A DNA stretch of 64,000 bases from an uncultured Litoreibacter sp. (GTDB lineage Bacteria > Pseudomonadota > Alphaproteobacteria > Rhodobacterales > Rhodobacteraceae), in the NCBI RefSeq assembly GCF_947487515.1, contig NZ_CANKWO010000002.1:620001-684000 (forward strand). The letters run 5' to 3'. How positions within the stretch are numbered: the stretch's first letter is position 1; every line of letters starts with the position of its first letter. Position numbers and translations under genes: made by a program. This document shows, piece by piece, positions 17,228 through 26,165 of the stretch. The notes under the pieces were generated by a model. That model was given only the letters and a program-made list of their open reading frames with translations, searched no databases and was not told where the DNA came from.

Positions 17228-18028
17228 TCAGCTGTCGAGCGAGCTCGGACGCTTGGTCTTTCTGCGCGTTTTGAAGTGCGCTTCTGCCATGACGTATTCC
17301 GCGTAGTCCTCGCGGCGCATTCCACCTGCCCGAAGTACAACCTTGTTCATCCGTCCAGGCCGATTGTTGATGCCCGCAAGAACCAACTTGCGAAGCGTAT
17401 TGGCGCCCTTGAGGTTCTTCACAAAGTTGTGGTCGGCGCCCTTGAAAATATAGTGCTTCAAGTTCGGTGCGGTCGGAAACCGCTCCCAGTGCATCCGTTC
17501 GTCCGGCGTGTCGCCGTGAAACATGTAGATGGGAACCGGTGGGTTCGGCAGCTTGTCCATCTGCTTGAACGGCCAGTCGGTGATCTGTTTGCGAAACCAC
17601 CACCAGCGTTTTTCGTCCGGCATTACATCTGGATGAACCGAATACTGCGGCGTGAAACAGATGATCCGCGTCAGCGGCATTTTGAATCCCAACACGAGTG
17701 CGTTGTACGCACCCATACTGGTCCCAATTGCCATGACTTTGGTGATTCCATGCGCCAGCACATAGTCGCTGATCTTGCTCAAAATCAGATTGGCCATGTT
17801 GTTCGAGTTCATCCAGCTGCGCGAAATATCCGTCACGCAGATGACGTGATTGCGCCCGCGTTGTGAAGCGAGCCCCACGAATTCCTTCGGCGGCCACTTG
17901 TCGCGTTCTTGTCCAACGCTGGTGAAGCTGACAACCAAGCGCGAGCTTTCGCCCGGCGCGGATTCGATCCGAAGCGGGTGCTCGTCGTGCAGGAGCTCGA
18001 ACTCCAACAGTTTCTTTTGATCGCTCAT
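17228..18028 (-). CDS. Alpha/beta-hydrolase-fold protein encoded between gltD and gltB
   Basis: Probable cytoplasmic serine hydrolase, 266 residues, no signal peptide. The nucleophile elbow is GTSMGAYNA (S104), with a likely acid at D173 (MFHGD) and base at H200 (GADHNF), so a full Ser-Asp-His triad can be laid out. The C-terminal 50 residues are basic. I do not recognise a characterised family member and the substrate is unknown. It starts 3 bases after the gltD stop and is followed by gltB, so it is co-transcribed with glutamate synthase, which suggests a link with nitrogen assimilation or only a shared promoter. Confidence 0.8.
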   Translation of the reverse strand: MSDQKKLLEFELLHDEHPLRIESAPGESSRLVVSFTSVGQERDKWPPKEFVGLASQRGRNHVICVTDISRSWMNSNNMANLILSKISDYVLAHGITKVMAIGTSMGAYNALVLGFKMPLTRIICFTPQYSVHPDVMPDEKRWWWFRKQITDWPFKQMDKLPNPPVPIYMFHGDTPDERMHWERFPTAPNLKHYIFKGADHNFVKNLKGANTLRKLVLAGINNRPGRMNKVVLRAGGMRREDYAEYVMAEAHFKTRRKTKRPSSLDS

Positions 18029-18031
18029 TGA

Positions 18032-19465
18032 TCACTCGGCTGCTACCTGCGCCGCCGCGTTGATTTGATCCATGATCGCCTCTGCAGCTTCACGCCCATC
18101 ACGAATAGCCCAAACCACTAGGCTTGCGCCACGCTGAATATCACCGCAGGCATAAACACCTTGCATGGAAGTTTCATGCGTTTGGAAGTCGGCCTTAACC
18201 GTGCCCCAACGGGTCACTTCCAATTCTGGCACATTCCAAAGGCTCGGCAGCGCTTCTGGCTCAAAGCCAAGGGCCATAATGACGATGTCAGCATCTTCAA
18301 CGTAGTCCGCACCCTCGATCTCTTCGGGGCTTTGACGGCCCGAGGCATCCGGAATCCCAAGGCGCATCTTGGACACCATCACGCCTTCGACTGTATCGCC
18401 TTTGAAGCCCTTAGGGGCTGTTAGCCACACAAATTCCACGCCTTCTTCTTCGGCATTCGCCACTTCCCGCTGCGATCCAGGCATATTGGCCTTATCACGG
18501 CGGTATAGACACTTAACCGAAGTCGCACCTTGGCGGATGGATGTGCGCAAGCAATCCATTGCTGTGTCGCCGCCACCGATGACAACAACACGCTTGCCCT
18601 CTGCATTCAGCTCGCCGCTGTCAAATTCTGGGACAGCGTCCCCGAAGCTTTTGCGGTTCGAGGCTGTCAGGAAATCAATCGCTCGGACAATCCCTTTCGC
18701 GCCAACACCGGGTGCGGGCAAGTCGCGGGATTTGTAAACACCAGTCGCAATCAAAACAGCATCATGCGCTTCCCGCAGTTCGGCAAAAGATATGTCTTCG
18801 CCCACATTGCAGTTCAGCCTGAAGTTGACACCGCCCTGCTCAAGCTGGTCGATGCGCTTCATCACGACATCCTTTTCCAGTTTGAACCCTGGAATACCGT
18901 AAGTCAGCAGCCCGCCTGCACGGTCGTAGCGGTCATACACCGTCACCTGCACGCCCTGACGACGCAACACATCAGCTGCCGCCAAGCCACCGGGACCAGC
19001 GCCGATGATGCCAACGCTTTCGGTGCGCTCTACGGACGGGGCGGCAGGTTTCACCCAACCGTTTTCCCACGCAGTGTCGGTAATGTATTTCTCTACGGAG
19101 CCAATGGTCACAGTTCCATGGCCAGATTGCTCAATGACACAGTTCCCTTCGCACAGGCGATCCTGTGGGCAGATTCGACCGCAGATTTCGGGGAATGTGT
19201 TTGTTGCTTGTGAAATCTCATAGGCCTCTTGCAGACGACCTTCTGCGGTCATCCGAAGCCAATCTGGGATGTTGTTATGAAGTGGGCAGTGAGATTGGCA
19301 ATACGGAACACCACATTGGCTGCAGCGACCTGCCTGCTCTTCTGCTTTGGCGGTAGCGTACTCTGCATAGATTTCACCGAAATCTTGCGCGCGCAGGTTT
19401 GGAGGCCGCTTTTCCGGCATATCCCGATCTACGTTCACAAATTGCAACATGCGCTGCTTGGCCAT
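18032..19465 (-). CDS. gltD: Glutamate synthase, small subunit
   Basis: NADPH-oxidising beta subunit of GOGAT, passing electrons through FAD and 4Fe-4S centres to GltB. The 477 residues include the N-terminal cysteine clusters CSQCGVPYCQSHC and CGRICPQDRLCEGNC, the FAD-binding GAGPGGLAAAD near residue 155, the NADPH-binding GGGDTAMDC near 300, and a C-terminal ACGDIQRGASLVVWA FAD segment. It is the first gene of the minus-strand operon gltD-hydrolase-gltB, with a candidate promoter about 30-60 bases upstream. Confidence 0.97.
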   Translation of the reverse strand: MAKQRMLQFVNVDRDMPEKRPPNLRAQDFGEIYAEYATAKAEEQAGRCSQCGVPYCQSHCPLHNNIPDWLRMTAEGRLQEAYEISQATNTFPEICGRICPQDRLCEGNCVIEQSGHGTVTIGSVEKYITDTAWENGWVKPAAPSVERTESVGIIGAGPGGLAAADVLRRQGVQVTVYDRYDRAGGLLTYGIPGFKLEKDVVMKRIDQLEQGGVNFRLNCNVGEDISFAELREAHDAVLIATGVYKSRDLPAPGVGAKGIVRAIDFLTASNRKSFGDAVPEFDSGELNAEGKRVVVIGGGDTAMDCLRTSIRQGATSVKCLYRRDKANMPGSQREVANAEEEGVEFVWLTAPKGFKGDTVEGVMVSKMRLGIPDASGRQSPEEIEGADYVEDADIVIMALGFEPEALPSLWNVPELEVTRWGTVKADFQTHETSMQGVYACGDIQRGASLVVWAIRDGREAAEAIMDQINAAAQVAAE

Positions 19466-19494
19466 TTCAATACTCCCAATCTGAGATGTCTCTC

Positions 19495-19524
19495 TAAATC
19501 GACATGGTCGGAAAGAAAAGTCAA
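19495..19524 (-). promoter_or_regulatory. Candidate promoter of the gltD operon
   Basis: Minus-strand TTGACT (-35, 19519-19524) and GATTTA (-10, 19495-19500) with an 18-base spacer, upstream of gltD in the 210-base divergent region with uppP. A partial consensus match only. Confidence 0.35.
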
Positions 19525-19675
19525 CTGTGCTTACCTATTATTCCTTTTTTTCGCTCCCAGAGCCGAAAAAGCGAACTTTTTGAAATAATTTAGGTCAGTA
19601 TGAGTTCCATATTAATGTTCTTCTCATTTATTTCCCTGCCTTTAGGTTGAGGAAAAGTGATTCGAGGCGCAGCAA

Positions 19676-20479
19676 ATGTCCCTATTCCAACTCATCCTAG
19701 TGGCCCTGATTCAGGGGCTGACAGAGTTTCTACCGGTGTCTTCCTCCGGTCATCTCATCTTGCTGCCAAGTCTGACCGGCATGGAAGATCAGGGGCAGGC
19801 GATTGATGTTGCTGTTCATATTGGCACCCTGTTTGCAGTCATCATCTACTTTTGGGCAGACGTAAGAATAGCTATCGGCGGCATAGGGCGATTGGCAAAG
19901 GGCAGGGTCGATACGCAAGGCGCCCGCCTAGCGTTATACTTGGGCATCGCGACCATTCCCGTCATCATTTTTGGCTTGATCCTCAAACTTACGGGGATGG
20001 ATGCTATGTTGCGCTCTGTCGCATTGATCGGCTGGACGATGTTGATTTTCGGGTTGGTGCTCTATTGGACGGACCAGCGCGGCGCGACTGCGAAAACTGC
20101 GCCCGACTGGTCAACTAAAGACGCGTTGATCATGGGGCTATGGCAGGCGATTGCGCTTATTCCCGGGACTTCGCGCTCTGGCGCTACGATCTCTGGCGCG
20201 CGCCAACTTGGCTATGCCCGCGAAGATGCAGCCAAGCTGTCCATGTTGATGTCCATTCCAACAATCATCGCATCCGGAGCGGTTCTAGGCCTTGATGTCA
20301 TCTCTACGGCGAATATGCAGTTAGCCAAAGACAGCCTGATTGCCGCTGTCTTTGCATTTGTCGCCGCTCTTCTGGCGCTGTCTTTGATGATGCGCCTGCT
20401 CAAATCAGTCAGCTTCACACCCTATGTGATCTATAGGATATTCTTGGGGATCGGCCTGTTGATATTCGCCTATTCGTGA
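19676..20479 (+). CDS. uppP: Undecaprenyl-diphosphatase (BacA type)
   Basis: Inner-membrane phosphatase that recycles undecaprenyl pyrophosphate to the monophosphate carrier used for peptidoglycan and surface polysaccharides. The 267-residue protein has about eight hydrophobic segments and both family signatures: LTEFLPVSSSGHLIL (15-29) and IPGTSRSGATI near 160-170. A GAGG-containing ribosome site precedes the ATG. It is divergent from gltD and converges with the NDUFA9-like gene, overlapping its end by 10 bases. It supports the exopolysaccharide and KDO loci of the window by supplying the lipid carrier. Confidence 0.96.
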   Translation: MSLFQLILVALIQGLTEFLPVSSSGHLILLPSLTGMEDQGQAIDVAVHIGTLFAVIIYFWADVRIAIGGIGRLAKGRVDTQGARLALYLGIATIPVIIFGLILKLTGMDAMLRSVALIGWTMLIFGLVLYWTDQRGATAKTAPDWSTKDALIMGLWQAIALIPGTSRSGATISGARQLGYAREDAAKLSMLMSIPTIIASGAVLGLDVISTANMQLAKDSLIAAVFAFVAALLALSLMMRLLKSVSFTPYVIYRIFLGIGLLIFAYS

Positions 20480-21459
20480 TCTGCGCGCAGGTTTTGCGCC
20501 GATTCCTTGATCGCGTCATATTGGCCCGACGGACGGAAACGCCACAGGTAATTCGGCAAAATCACCTCAAACGCCGTTGCTTCTATCCCAAGATCCGCAA
20601 ATCCTTTCGCGCCTTCAGCCACCACATTGTCGCTGGCAAGCAGCCGGACCTGATCCTTGGTCAATGGCCCTGCAACCAACCCGCCGCTCATCGCCTTGAT
20701 CAGATCAAATGAGCCGCCCATGATGCGCGCCGCGAAGAACGGAATGTTAACCACCAACCTACGGCGACGAACGACGTCCAGCATCGAATGCACTAGCTCA
20801 CGAAGGGTCGCGACCTCTGGGCCACCTAACTCATACACGCCCGCGGCTGCCTGCCCCAAAACGCCCATAACCGCAGCATTTGCTACATCATCGACATATA
20901 CGGGTTGGAACTTTGTGTCCGCGCCAACGATCGGCAAAACGGGCCCAAAGCGAGACATTCCGGCAAAGCGGTTGAAAAAATCATCTTCTGGGCCGAACAC
21001 GATAGAAGGGCGCAAAATGACCGCGGACGGAAAGTTCGCCAAAACGCCCTCTTCACCCAGCGCCTTTGATTGCGCGTAATCACTGTCGCTTTCCAGATCA
21101 GCCCCAATAGCCGAGATATGAACCAGTCGGTCCACGCCTTCTTCTGCGGCCAAGCGGGCAATACGTTCAGCGCCTTCATGCTGCACCGCATCAAACTTGT
21201 TTTTGCCGGATGGGGCCAAGATACCCACACAGTTCACCACTGCGTCCGCACCTTGCAGCGCCGAACGCACAGACGCATCGTCGCGAATGTTGCACAGAAT
21301 CGGTTCCACTTGACCAACAGCGCCATAGGGCTTCACAAACAGTGCTTCGTTCGGGCGACGCACCGCCACACGAACGCGCCATCCTTCTTTGGCCATGCGG
21401 CGCGCTACGTAGCGTCCAACAAAACCTGATCCGCCGTAAATGGTGACGAGCTTCGACAT
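20470..21459 (-). CDS. NDUFA9-like atypical SDR (complex I NDUFA9 subunit family)
   Basis: NAD(P)-binding atypical short-chain reductase, 329 residues, of the family related to the mitochondrial complex I accessory subunit NDUFA9/39 kDa, common in alphaproteobacteria. The N-terminus carries the Rossmann motif TIYGGSGFVGRYVARR, then DAVVNCVGIL, HISAIGADLES and a substrate-side segment RPSIVFGPEDDFFNRFA. The usual YxxxK of classical SDRs appears as YAQSK. No transmembrane segment is clear. A role in complex I assembly or quinone chemistry is family-based inference. It is convergent with uppP and preceded by the tRNA-Leu region. Confidence 0.85.
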   Translation of the reverse strand: MSKLVTIYGGSGFVGRYVARRMAKEGWRVRVAVRRPNEALFVKPYGAVGQVEPILCNIRDDASVRSALQGADAVVNCVGILAPSGKNKFDAVQHEGAERIARLAAEEGVDRLVHISAIGADLESDSDYAQSKALGEEGVLANFPSAVILRPSIVFGPEDDFFNRFAGMSRFGPVLPIVGADTKFQPVYVDDVANAAVMGVLGQAAAGVYELGGPEVATLRELVHSMLDVVRRRRLVVNIPFFAARIMGGSFDLIKAMSGGLVAGPLTKDQVRLLASDNVVAEGAKGFADLGIEATAFEVILPNYLWRFRPSGQYDAIKESAQNLRADHE

Positions 21460-21638
21460 GGTACTTTCCCTTCAAGGCTGGCTGTATTGGGTTTACCGAG
21501 CCAAAATTACCCAGACAAGCCGATTTTCACATATCACAGCGACTGCTTAGGGATAATTCGCAACAAACATGTCCTGACGCACCGAATCCCGTTGACACTT
21601 GAGCCCAGCAGACCTAATCACCGCGCACCAATACCTGT

Positions 21639-21724
21639 GCCCAGGTGGCGGAATGGTAGACGCGCCAGCTTCAGGTGCTGGTGTCCGTATGGACGTGGAG
21701 GTTCGAGTCCTCTCCTGGGCACCA
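21639..21724 (+). tRNA. tRNA-Leu (anticodon CAG)
   Basis: Acceptor stem GCCCAGG/CCTGGGC closes the molecule. The D-arm region GCGGAATGGTAGACGC, the anticodon stem CCAGC/GCTGG with loop TTCAGGT (anticodon CAG), a long type II variable arm (GTCC/GGAC) and GGTTCGAGTCC in the T-arm follow in order. The CCA tail is encoded (21722-21724). The long variable arm and the CAG anticodon identify tRNA-Leu reading CUG. Confidence 0.97.
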
Positions 21725-21726
21725 CA

Positions 21727-21744
21727 TCAGACCATCCAGTCTGA
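21727..21744 (+). terminator. Weak hairpin after tRNA-Leu
   Basis: 6-base perfect stem TCAGAC/GTCTGA with a 6-base loop directly after the encoded CCA. No T-tract. It may be a 3' processing or termination aid. Confidence 0.3.
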
Positions 21745-21881
21745 AACCCCACCCAGACATTTTAGATTGCAGTACTGATCCAGCGGCTCTCGTTTTCCAG
21801 TGGATACCCACATAGTTTGCGATTTCATCCAACTAACATTTCGGTACTATTCGATACCCAATAGGGCGAGTTGTCATATTT

Positions 21882-22961
21882 ATGAAATTTGTTGATATGT
21901 GTTTCTCTTTTTTCGGAACCGCTTTGAAGATCAAGTGTCGTTGCACTGAATTGGTGCAATCTGCGCATGTAGTTCTGGTTGCTCTTTTGACTTTGGGGAG
22001 TGTGCTTTGGCCAACCAGCGTTACCGCGCAGGAAATTGTCGTCGCCGGTTCTCCGGTAGGCAGCATTTCCGACAGAAACTATGCGCGCCTCTTCCGAGAA
22101 CTGCGTGCGAATGGCATTTCGACCTATTTCCCGACATTTCAATTCCAAGAAGTGCCAAGGCCTAAGTCTTTAGGTTTTGAGACGGATTTTGTCGCACCCT
22201 GCTCTCCCGATGATCCGGCCTTTCAAGAGTTGCGCAAATCCGGAGTAAGGCTCCTGATACCCGGCGAATTTGTGTATCCTGATCCCCACCACATCGGACA
22301 TATGCCCCCTGCAGAAGATCCGCTGACGCAGATAATTTCCTGTGCCGGCCGTGATGCGATTGCTGGGATAACCAACTATGACGAGGCCGCATTCCACGGC
22401 ATTTCACTTGATGCTGTCGCCGCATTCTATGCCCGCGTTAAGGAAATTGATCCCTCATTGCCCGTATTAATGGTGCATGGCCCGATCATCACCGACAAAC
22501 GGTCGTTTCGCAGCAAGCGACGCATCTCTGCCTATCTTGAAAAGGTGACCACCTATTCAGAGCATGCGGATATTGTGGGCTTCGACATCTACCCGATCCC
22601 CGCGATGGTCGCCAAGATCGCAACCCCACAGAGCGGCGGCGCGCAAGTAACACCCGATCGGGTCGTGCAGGACTACATGGCGTGGATCAATCAGGCGCTT
22701 CCCAACAAGCGCAAGTTGGTTGTTCTGCAAGGCTTTGCATATACCAACCTTTATGAGGCAACGTTCCTCAAAGCGAATGTACCGGAGGCTGTGCGCGACG
22801 CTATCAAACCTCCTACGCCGGATGAAATTGCGATGATGTATAACCAAGCCAGCGCGGCCGGAGCTGAAATGGTGGTTTTCTGGGGCACGTCGTCCCTTCC
22901 AGATAGCAGTACCGCCCCATGGCCCGCGATCCTTGAGCTAGGGCGCAAACATGGTCCCTAA
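21882..22961 (+). CDS. Secreted TIM-barrel glycosidase-like protein, family not recognised
   Basis: Predicted exported protein of up to 359 residues. A hydrophobic segment (about 30-48) ending VTAQ looks like a signal peptide, so the true start may be a GTG within the first 30 codons rather than the ATG at 21882, which has no clear ribosome site. The mature part has alternating strands and helices with ISLDAVAAFYARVKEIDP, LPVLMVHGPI, ADIVGFDIYPIP and GAEMVVFWGTSS, which resembles TIM-barrel glycoside hydrolases (GFDIYP and a final strand with tryptophan). I cannot assign catalytic acids with certainty. It stands alone after tRNA-Leu and converges on the CoA-transferase operon. Confidence 0.6.
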   Translation: MKFVDMCFSFFGTALKIKCRCTELVQSAHVVLVALLTLGSVLWPTSVTAQEIVVAGSPVGSISDRNYARLFRELRANGISTYFPTFQFQEVPRPKSLGFETDFVAPCSPDDPAFQELRKSGVRLLIPGEFVYPDPHHIGHMPPAEDPLTQIISCAGRDAIAGITNYDEAAFHGISLDAVAAFYARVKEIDPSLPVLMVHGPIITDKRSFRSKRRISAYLEKVTTYSEHADIVGFDIYPIPAMVAKIATPQSGGAQVTPDRVVQDYMAWINQALPNKRKLVVLQGFAYTNLYEATFLKANVPEAVRDAIKPPTPDEIAMMYNQASAAGAEMVVFWGTSSLPDSSTAPWPAILELGRKHGP

Positions 22962-23015
22962 GGCGAGCTGGATGGACACCCTAACCCACCGGCACCTGCA
23001 CAATCTGCGACGCGA

Positions 23016-24167
23016 TTAATCCAGCCCGAACTCTTTGCTTACCGCATCACCGTTTGCGTTTAGTACAGGGCCCATAGCTTCGGCCGCTGCTCGCACGCCA
23101 TCAATGCGCAACGGAGACCGCATCAAAGTCGCTTGGGCGTCGCCCGCGTTTAGTGGATCGGACATCATATCCAAGGCTTTGAAGGTTTCAGAGCTCAACA
23201 ATTCTGGCCATTGCAGCACGCGGGCGCACCAAATTCCCTTTTCGGTCAAGCGGTTTTCCCATGAACGTGCATCCAGCCGTCGTAAGCGGTTCGCGATGAT
23301 TGCTCGGATGTCTTCACGGTGACGAAAGCCGGATTTTGGATCATTTGCAAAGGGTTCAAGCAGCGGCTCTTCCAGCGCGTCTGCCAATTGATCCAGCGGC
23401 GTCATGGCCAAAGCCAATTGACCCTGTCGCGTTTCATATATGCCATAAGGCGCTGCAAGATAGGCATGGGCAGATCCTTTGGATTCCCGCTGCGGAAGGG
23501 CGTGCCCATTGTTCAAATAGGTTGTCAGAAACTCAAATTGCGCGTCGGCAAGGCACTCTAGCAAGCTGGTTTCTACCCGTGTGCTTTGGTTCTTCGTTGC
23601 TTGTCGGTACAGGCCTGCAAGCACCCCTTGTACCAAGGTTGCCCCTGCCAATAGATCAGCCAAAGGAAGACCTACGGGCACCGGCCCGTCATCGGCATTT
23701 CCACTGAGCCACATCAGGCCTGATCGGGCTTGCGCCAACAAATCTTGCCCAGGAAGATCACGCCAAGGCCCATGTGGCCCATACCCCGACACAGAGCCAT
23801 AAACCACCTTCGGATTTAGCGCTTCGATCGTGTCGAAATCCAACCCCAAACGTTCGATCACCCCGGGTCGGAAGTTTTGCAAAACGATATTGGCCTTTGA
23901 CGCCAGACGTTGTGCCTTCAATCGCCCCGCTTCGGTTTTCAGGTTCAGCACGATGCTCTCTTTTCCACGGTTAATCGCGTGGAATAGAGTCGAATCTTGG
24001 TCCAATATCGTATCGGACAAATACAAACTCCGACACAGGTCGCCACTGTCGGGCTTTTCGACCTTGATCACCCGTGCCCCTAGATCTTGCAACCTGAGGG
24101 ACGCATAGGGGCCGGCCAAAAACTGGCTAAAATCAACGACAAGGACACCTGCTAACGGCAAGGACAT
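23016..24167 (-). CDS. Class III (CaiB/BaiF) CoA-transferase, paralogue A
   Basis: Cytoplasmic family III CoA-transferase moving CoA between carboxylic acids. The 383-residue product has the standard N-terminus (LPLAGVLVVDFSQFLAGP), RVIKVEKP, LNLKTEAG, NFRPGVIERLGL, VSGYGPHGPW, and the predicted catalytic aspartate D171 in GLPLADLLAG. It is one of two adjacent paralogues (3 bases apart); such pairs can form heteromeric enzymes, as BbsEF or SmtAB do, or act on successive substrates. It is last in the minus-strand operon crotonase-iclR-CoA-T B-CoA-T A. The substrate is unknown. Confidence 0.9.
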   Translation of the reverse strand: MSLPLAGVLVVDFSQFLAGPYASLRLQDLGARVIKVEKPDSGDLCRSLYLSDTILDQDSTLFHAINRGKESIVLNLKTEAGRLKAQRLASKANIVLQNFRPGVIERLGLDFDTIEALNPKVVYGSVSGYGPHGPWRDLPGQDLLAQARSGLMWLSGNADDGPVPVGLPLADLLAGATLVQGVLAGLYRQATKNQSTRVETSLLECLADAQFEFLTTYLNNGHALPQRESKGSAHAYLAAPYGIYETRQGQLALAMTPLDQLADALEEPLLEPFANDPKSGFRHREDIRAIIANRLRRLDARSWENRLTEKGIWCARVLQWPELLSSETFKALDMMSDPLNAGDAQATLMRSPLRIDGVRAAAEAMGPVLNANGDAVSKEFGLD

Positions 24168-24170
24168 CTG

Positions 24171-25340
24171 CTATGCCACTTGTGGGTCGGACAGTTGAGA
24201 AAACACCGATGCGGTGTCTTGTCCAAGGCGCGGGGCCGGAGCAGAGGACATAGGCGCCGCACCATCGATGCGGATCGGGCATTTGGTCGTCTGCGCCTGC
24301 GCCCCGCTTGTCGACGACAGGGTTTGCACCAGATCCGCGGATTTAAACCCCTGAGTCTGTACAAAATCGACCCAATCCAGCACAGGCGCGCACCAAACGC
24401 CCGCAGGCTCCAATACATCAAGCCAATGTTGCGTGGGCATTGTCACAAATTCATCTGCCACGATCTTTTTGATATCGTTCAGCGCGCTGAAGGCTTGTTC
24501 TTGGCCGATGGCAGCTATCTCCGGCTTGCCAAGTAAATCTGCCACCTTGGCCAATGGGGTCATCGCGAATGCCATGTAGCCATCGGCGGTTTTGTAGATA
24601 CCGTAGGGCGCAGGTTGATAGGGATTAGCGTTCCCGATCTCATGCCGTTTGGGTTGCCGATTATCGTCGTTCAAGAAGCAGGTGAATTGCTCAAAGGTCA
24701 GATCAAGTGCGCTGGTCAAAAGATCAACTTCCACCAACCCCCCACACCCCGTAGTTGCGCGCCGCAAAAGACAGGCCAAAATTCCTTGCACCAGATTGCC
24801 AGCCGTCGCCACGTCAAGCATTGCGAATCCGGTGGGAACGGGGCCGTCATGTGCATTTCCATTCAGCCAAGCAATGCCCGACAATGATTGCACCAGCAGA
24901 TCTTGTCCAGGTTTGGTGACCCAAGGCCCGTCGGTGCCATAGCCGGACACCGCACCATAGACGAGACGGGGATTCAACGCCTGCACAGTTTCAAACCCAA
25001 GCCCGATGCGCTCCATCACACCTGGGCGAAAGTTGTGCACAAGTACATCCGCCGTCGCCACAAGCTGCTTTACCTTGCCCAGATCGCTCGCGTTTTTCAG
25101 ATCGGCCGCCACACTTTTCTTGCCGCGATTAAATGTGTGAAACACTAAACTTTCCCCATCTAGGGTTTGATCGTTCACAATCATGGCGCGGCACAGGTCC
25201 CCCCCTTCGGGGCGTTCAATCTTGATGACCTCTGCACCAAGGTCTGACAAACGCATTGCGGCCACGGGTCCTGCCAGAAACTGGGAAAAGTCTAGAACGC
25301 GTAGACCGGTCAGTGGCAGGTGAAGAGAGGCGTCAGACAT
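24171..25340 (-). CDS. Class III (CaiB/BaiF) CoA-transferase, paralogue B
   Basis: Second family III CoA-transferase, 389 residues, similar to its downstream neighbour along its whole length: LTGLRVLDFSQFLAGP, EVIKIERPEGGD, NFRPGVMERIGLGF, VSGYGTDGPW, and the predicted catalytic aspartate D176 in FAMLDVATAG. Both paralogues share unusually similar DGPVP and LVQG[IV]LA segments, which points to duplication within this cluster. It follows the IclR gene by 15 bases. Together with the crotonase it suggests CoA activation and hydration, isomerisation or cleavage of an organic acid. Substrate unknown. Confidence 0.9.
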   Translation of the reverse strand: MSDASLHLPLTGLRVLDFSQFLAGPVAAMRLSDLGAEVIKIERPEGGDLCRAMIVNDQTLDGESLVFHTFNRGKKSVAADLKNASDLGKVKQLVATADVLVHNFRPGVMERIGLGFETVQALNPRLVYGAVSGYGTDGPWVTKPGQDLLVQSLSGIAWLNGNAHDGPVPTGFAMLDVATAGNLVQGILACLLRRATTGCGGLVEVDLLTSALDLTFEQFTCFLNDDNRQPKRHEIGNANPYQPAPYGIYKTADGYMAFAMTPLAKVADLLGKPEIAAIGQEQAFSALNDIKKIVADEFVTMPTQHWLDVLEPAGVWCAPVLDWVDFVQTQGFKSADLVQTLSSTSGAQAQTTKCPIRIDGAAPMSSAPAPRLGQDTASVFSQLSDPQVA

Positions 25341-25355
25341 AAATGATTACCTTGG

Positions 25356-26162
25356 TTAACTTTTTAGAACCGCCTCGAAGGGACTTTCGGCCAATCGAAA
25401 GCCCAGCGATTTGGAGAGCTCTACCGCCGACACTCGCAACTTTGACAACGTCTGCTCTGCAGTCGCCGCATCACCCACTTGAGCGATGTATCCGGAGGTA
25501 ATGGCGGCCGTAACGCCGCGCGTATCAAAAACCGGCACGCAAAGATTGCGCACTCCGTGAATCATTTTGCTGGATGTATCTTCATATCCGGTTTCGCGAA
25601 TACGGGTCAGACGGTCTTGAACGACCGCGCGGTTCGAAGCAGGCAGTCGCGCAAGATAGCGGTCTTGGGCCCCATTTGAGGAAAACGCCAACAAAACATG
25701 CCCAGAGCTCGTTTGCTCTACAGGAAACAACGCACCGGTACGTACCGAGTATCCCGCAGGCAAAGGGCTGTGAACAGAGGCTAGAACAAGGACATTCGCA
25801 CGGTTCAGAACACCTAGATGACACGACTGGTTGGTTGCTGCCGCAACGCGTTCCAATATCGGCAAAGCCGCGTGGATCAAACGTGCGGTCGGATCGTGGC
25901 GATGCGAAAGCTCAAACAATCTCAAGGTCAAAGCATACCGGCCGGTTTGATGGTTTTGCGACAGATAATCCCGATCAGCCAAATAAACCACGACACGATA
26001 AATTTCGCCCATGGTCCGGCCCAGCGCGTCAACGATCTCGTTCATCGTTAACCCGTCGGGCGCAGAGGCCAATAGCTCCAGCACATCCAGTGCCTTTTCA
26101 ACGGCAGGAACCGATGATTTGCCCTTCTTGGTCGTATTAGACCCTTCTTCACCCTTACTCAT
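25356..26162 (-). CDS. IclR-family transcriptional regulator
   Basis: Regulator with an N-terminal winged helix (AVEKALDVLELLAS, then LTMNEIVDALG) and a C-terminal IclR effector domain (about 95-255) with QTSSGHVLLAF-like and RNLCVPVFDTRG segments, 268 residues. IclR proteins commonly bind near-palindromic sites and sense small carboxylates or aromatic intermediates. It lies inside the minus-strand operon between the crotonase (3 bases) and the CoA-transferases (15 bases), so it may regulate its own operon. The dyad at 27000-27059 between the two divergent arms is the best candidate operator. Confidence 0.92.
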   Translation of the reverse strand: MSKGEEGSNTTKKGKSSVPAVEKALDVLELLASAPDGLTMNEIVDALGRTMGEIYRVVVYLADRDYLSQNHQTGRYALTLRLFELSHRHDPTARLIHAALPILERVAAATNQSCHLGVLNRANVLVLASVHSPLPAGYSVRTGALFPVEQTSSGHVLLAFSSNGAQDRYLARLPASNRAVVQDRLTRIRETGYEDTSSKMIHGVRNLCVPVFDTRGVTAAITSGYIAQVGDAATAEQTLSKLRVSAVELSKSLGFRLAESPFEAVLKS

Positions 26163-26165
26163 ACC

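Noticed and set aside
17142-18035. A 297-codon minus-strand frame over the hydrolase gene
   Set aside because: It is a different frame of the same strand with Arg/Gln-rich low-complexity product; the 266-residue frame has the catalytic triad and the proper start.
21639-21881. tRNA-Leu as an integration site of a genomic island
   Set aside because: No integrase gene and no repeat of the tRNA 3' end was found within the window; only left as a possibility for the gene downstream.
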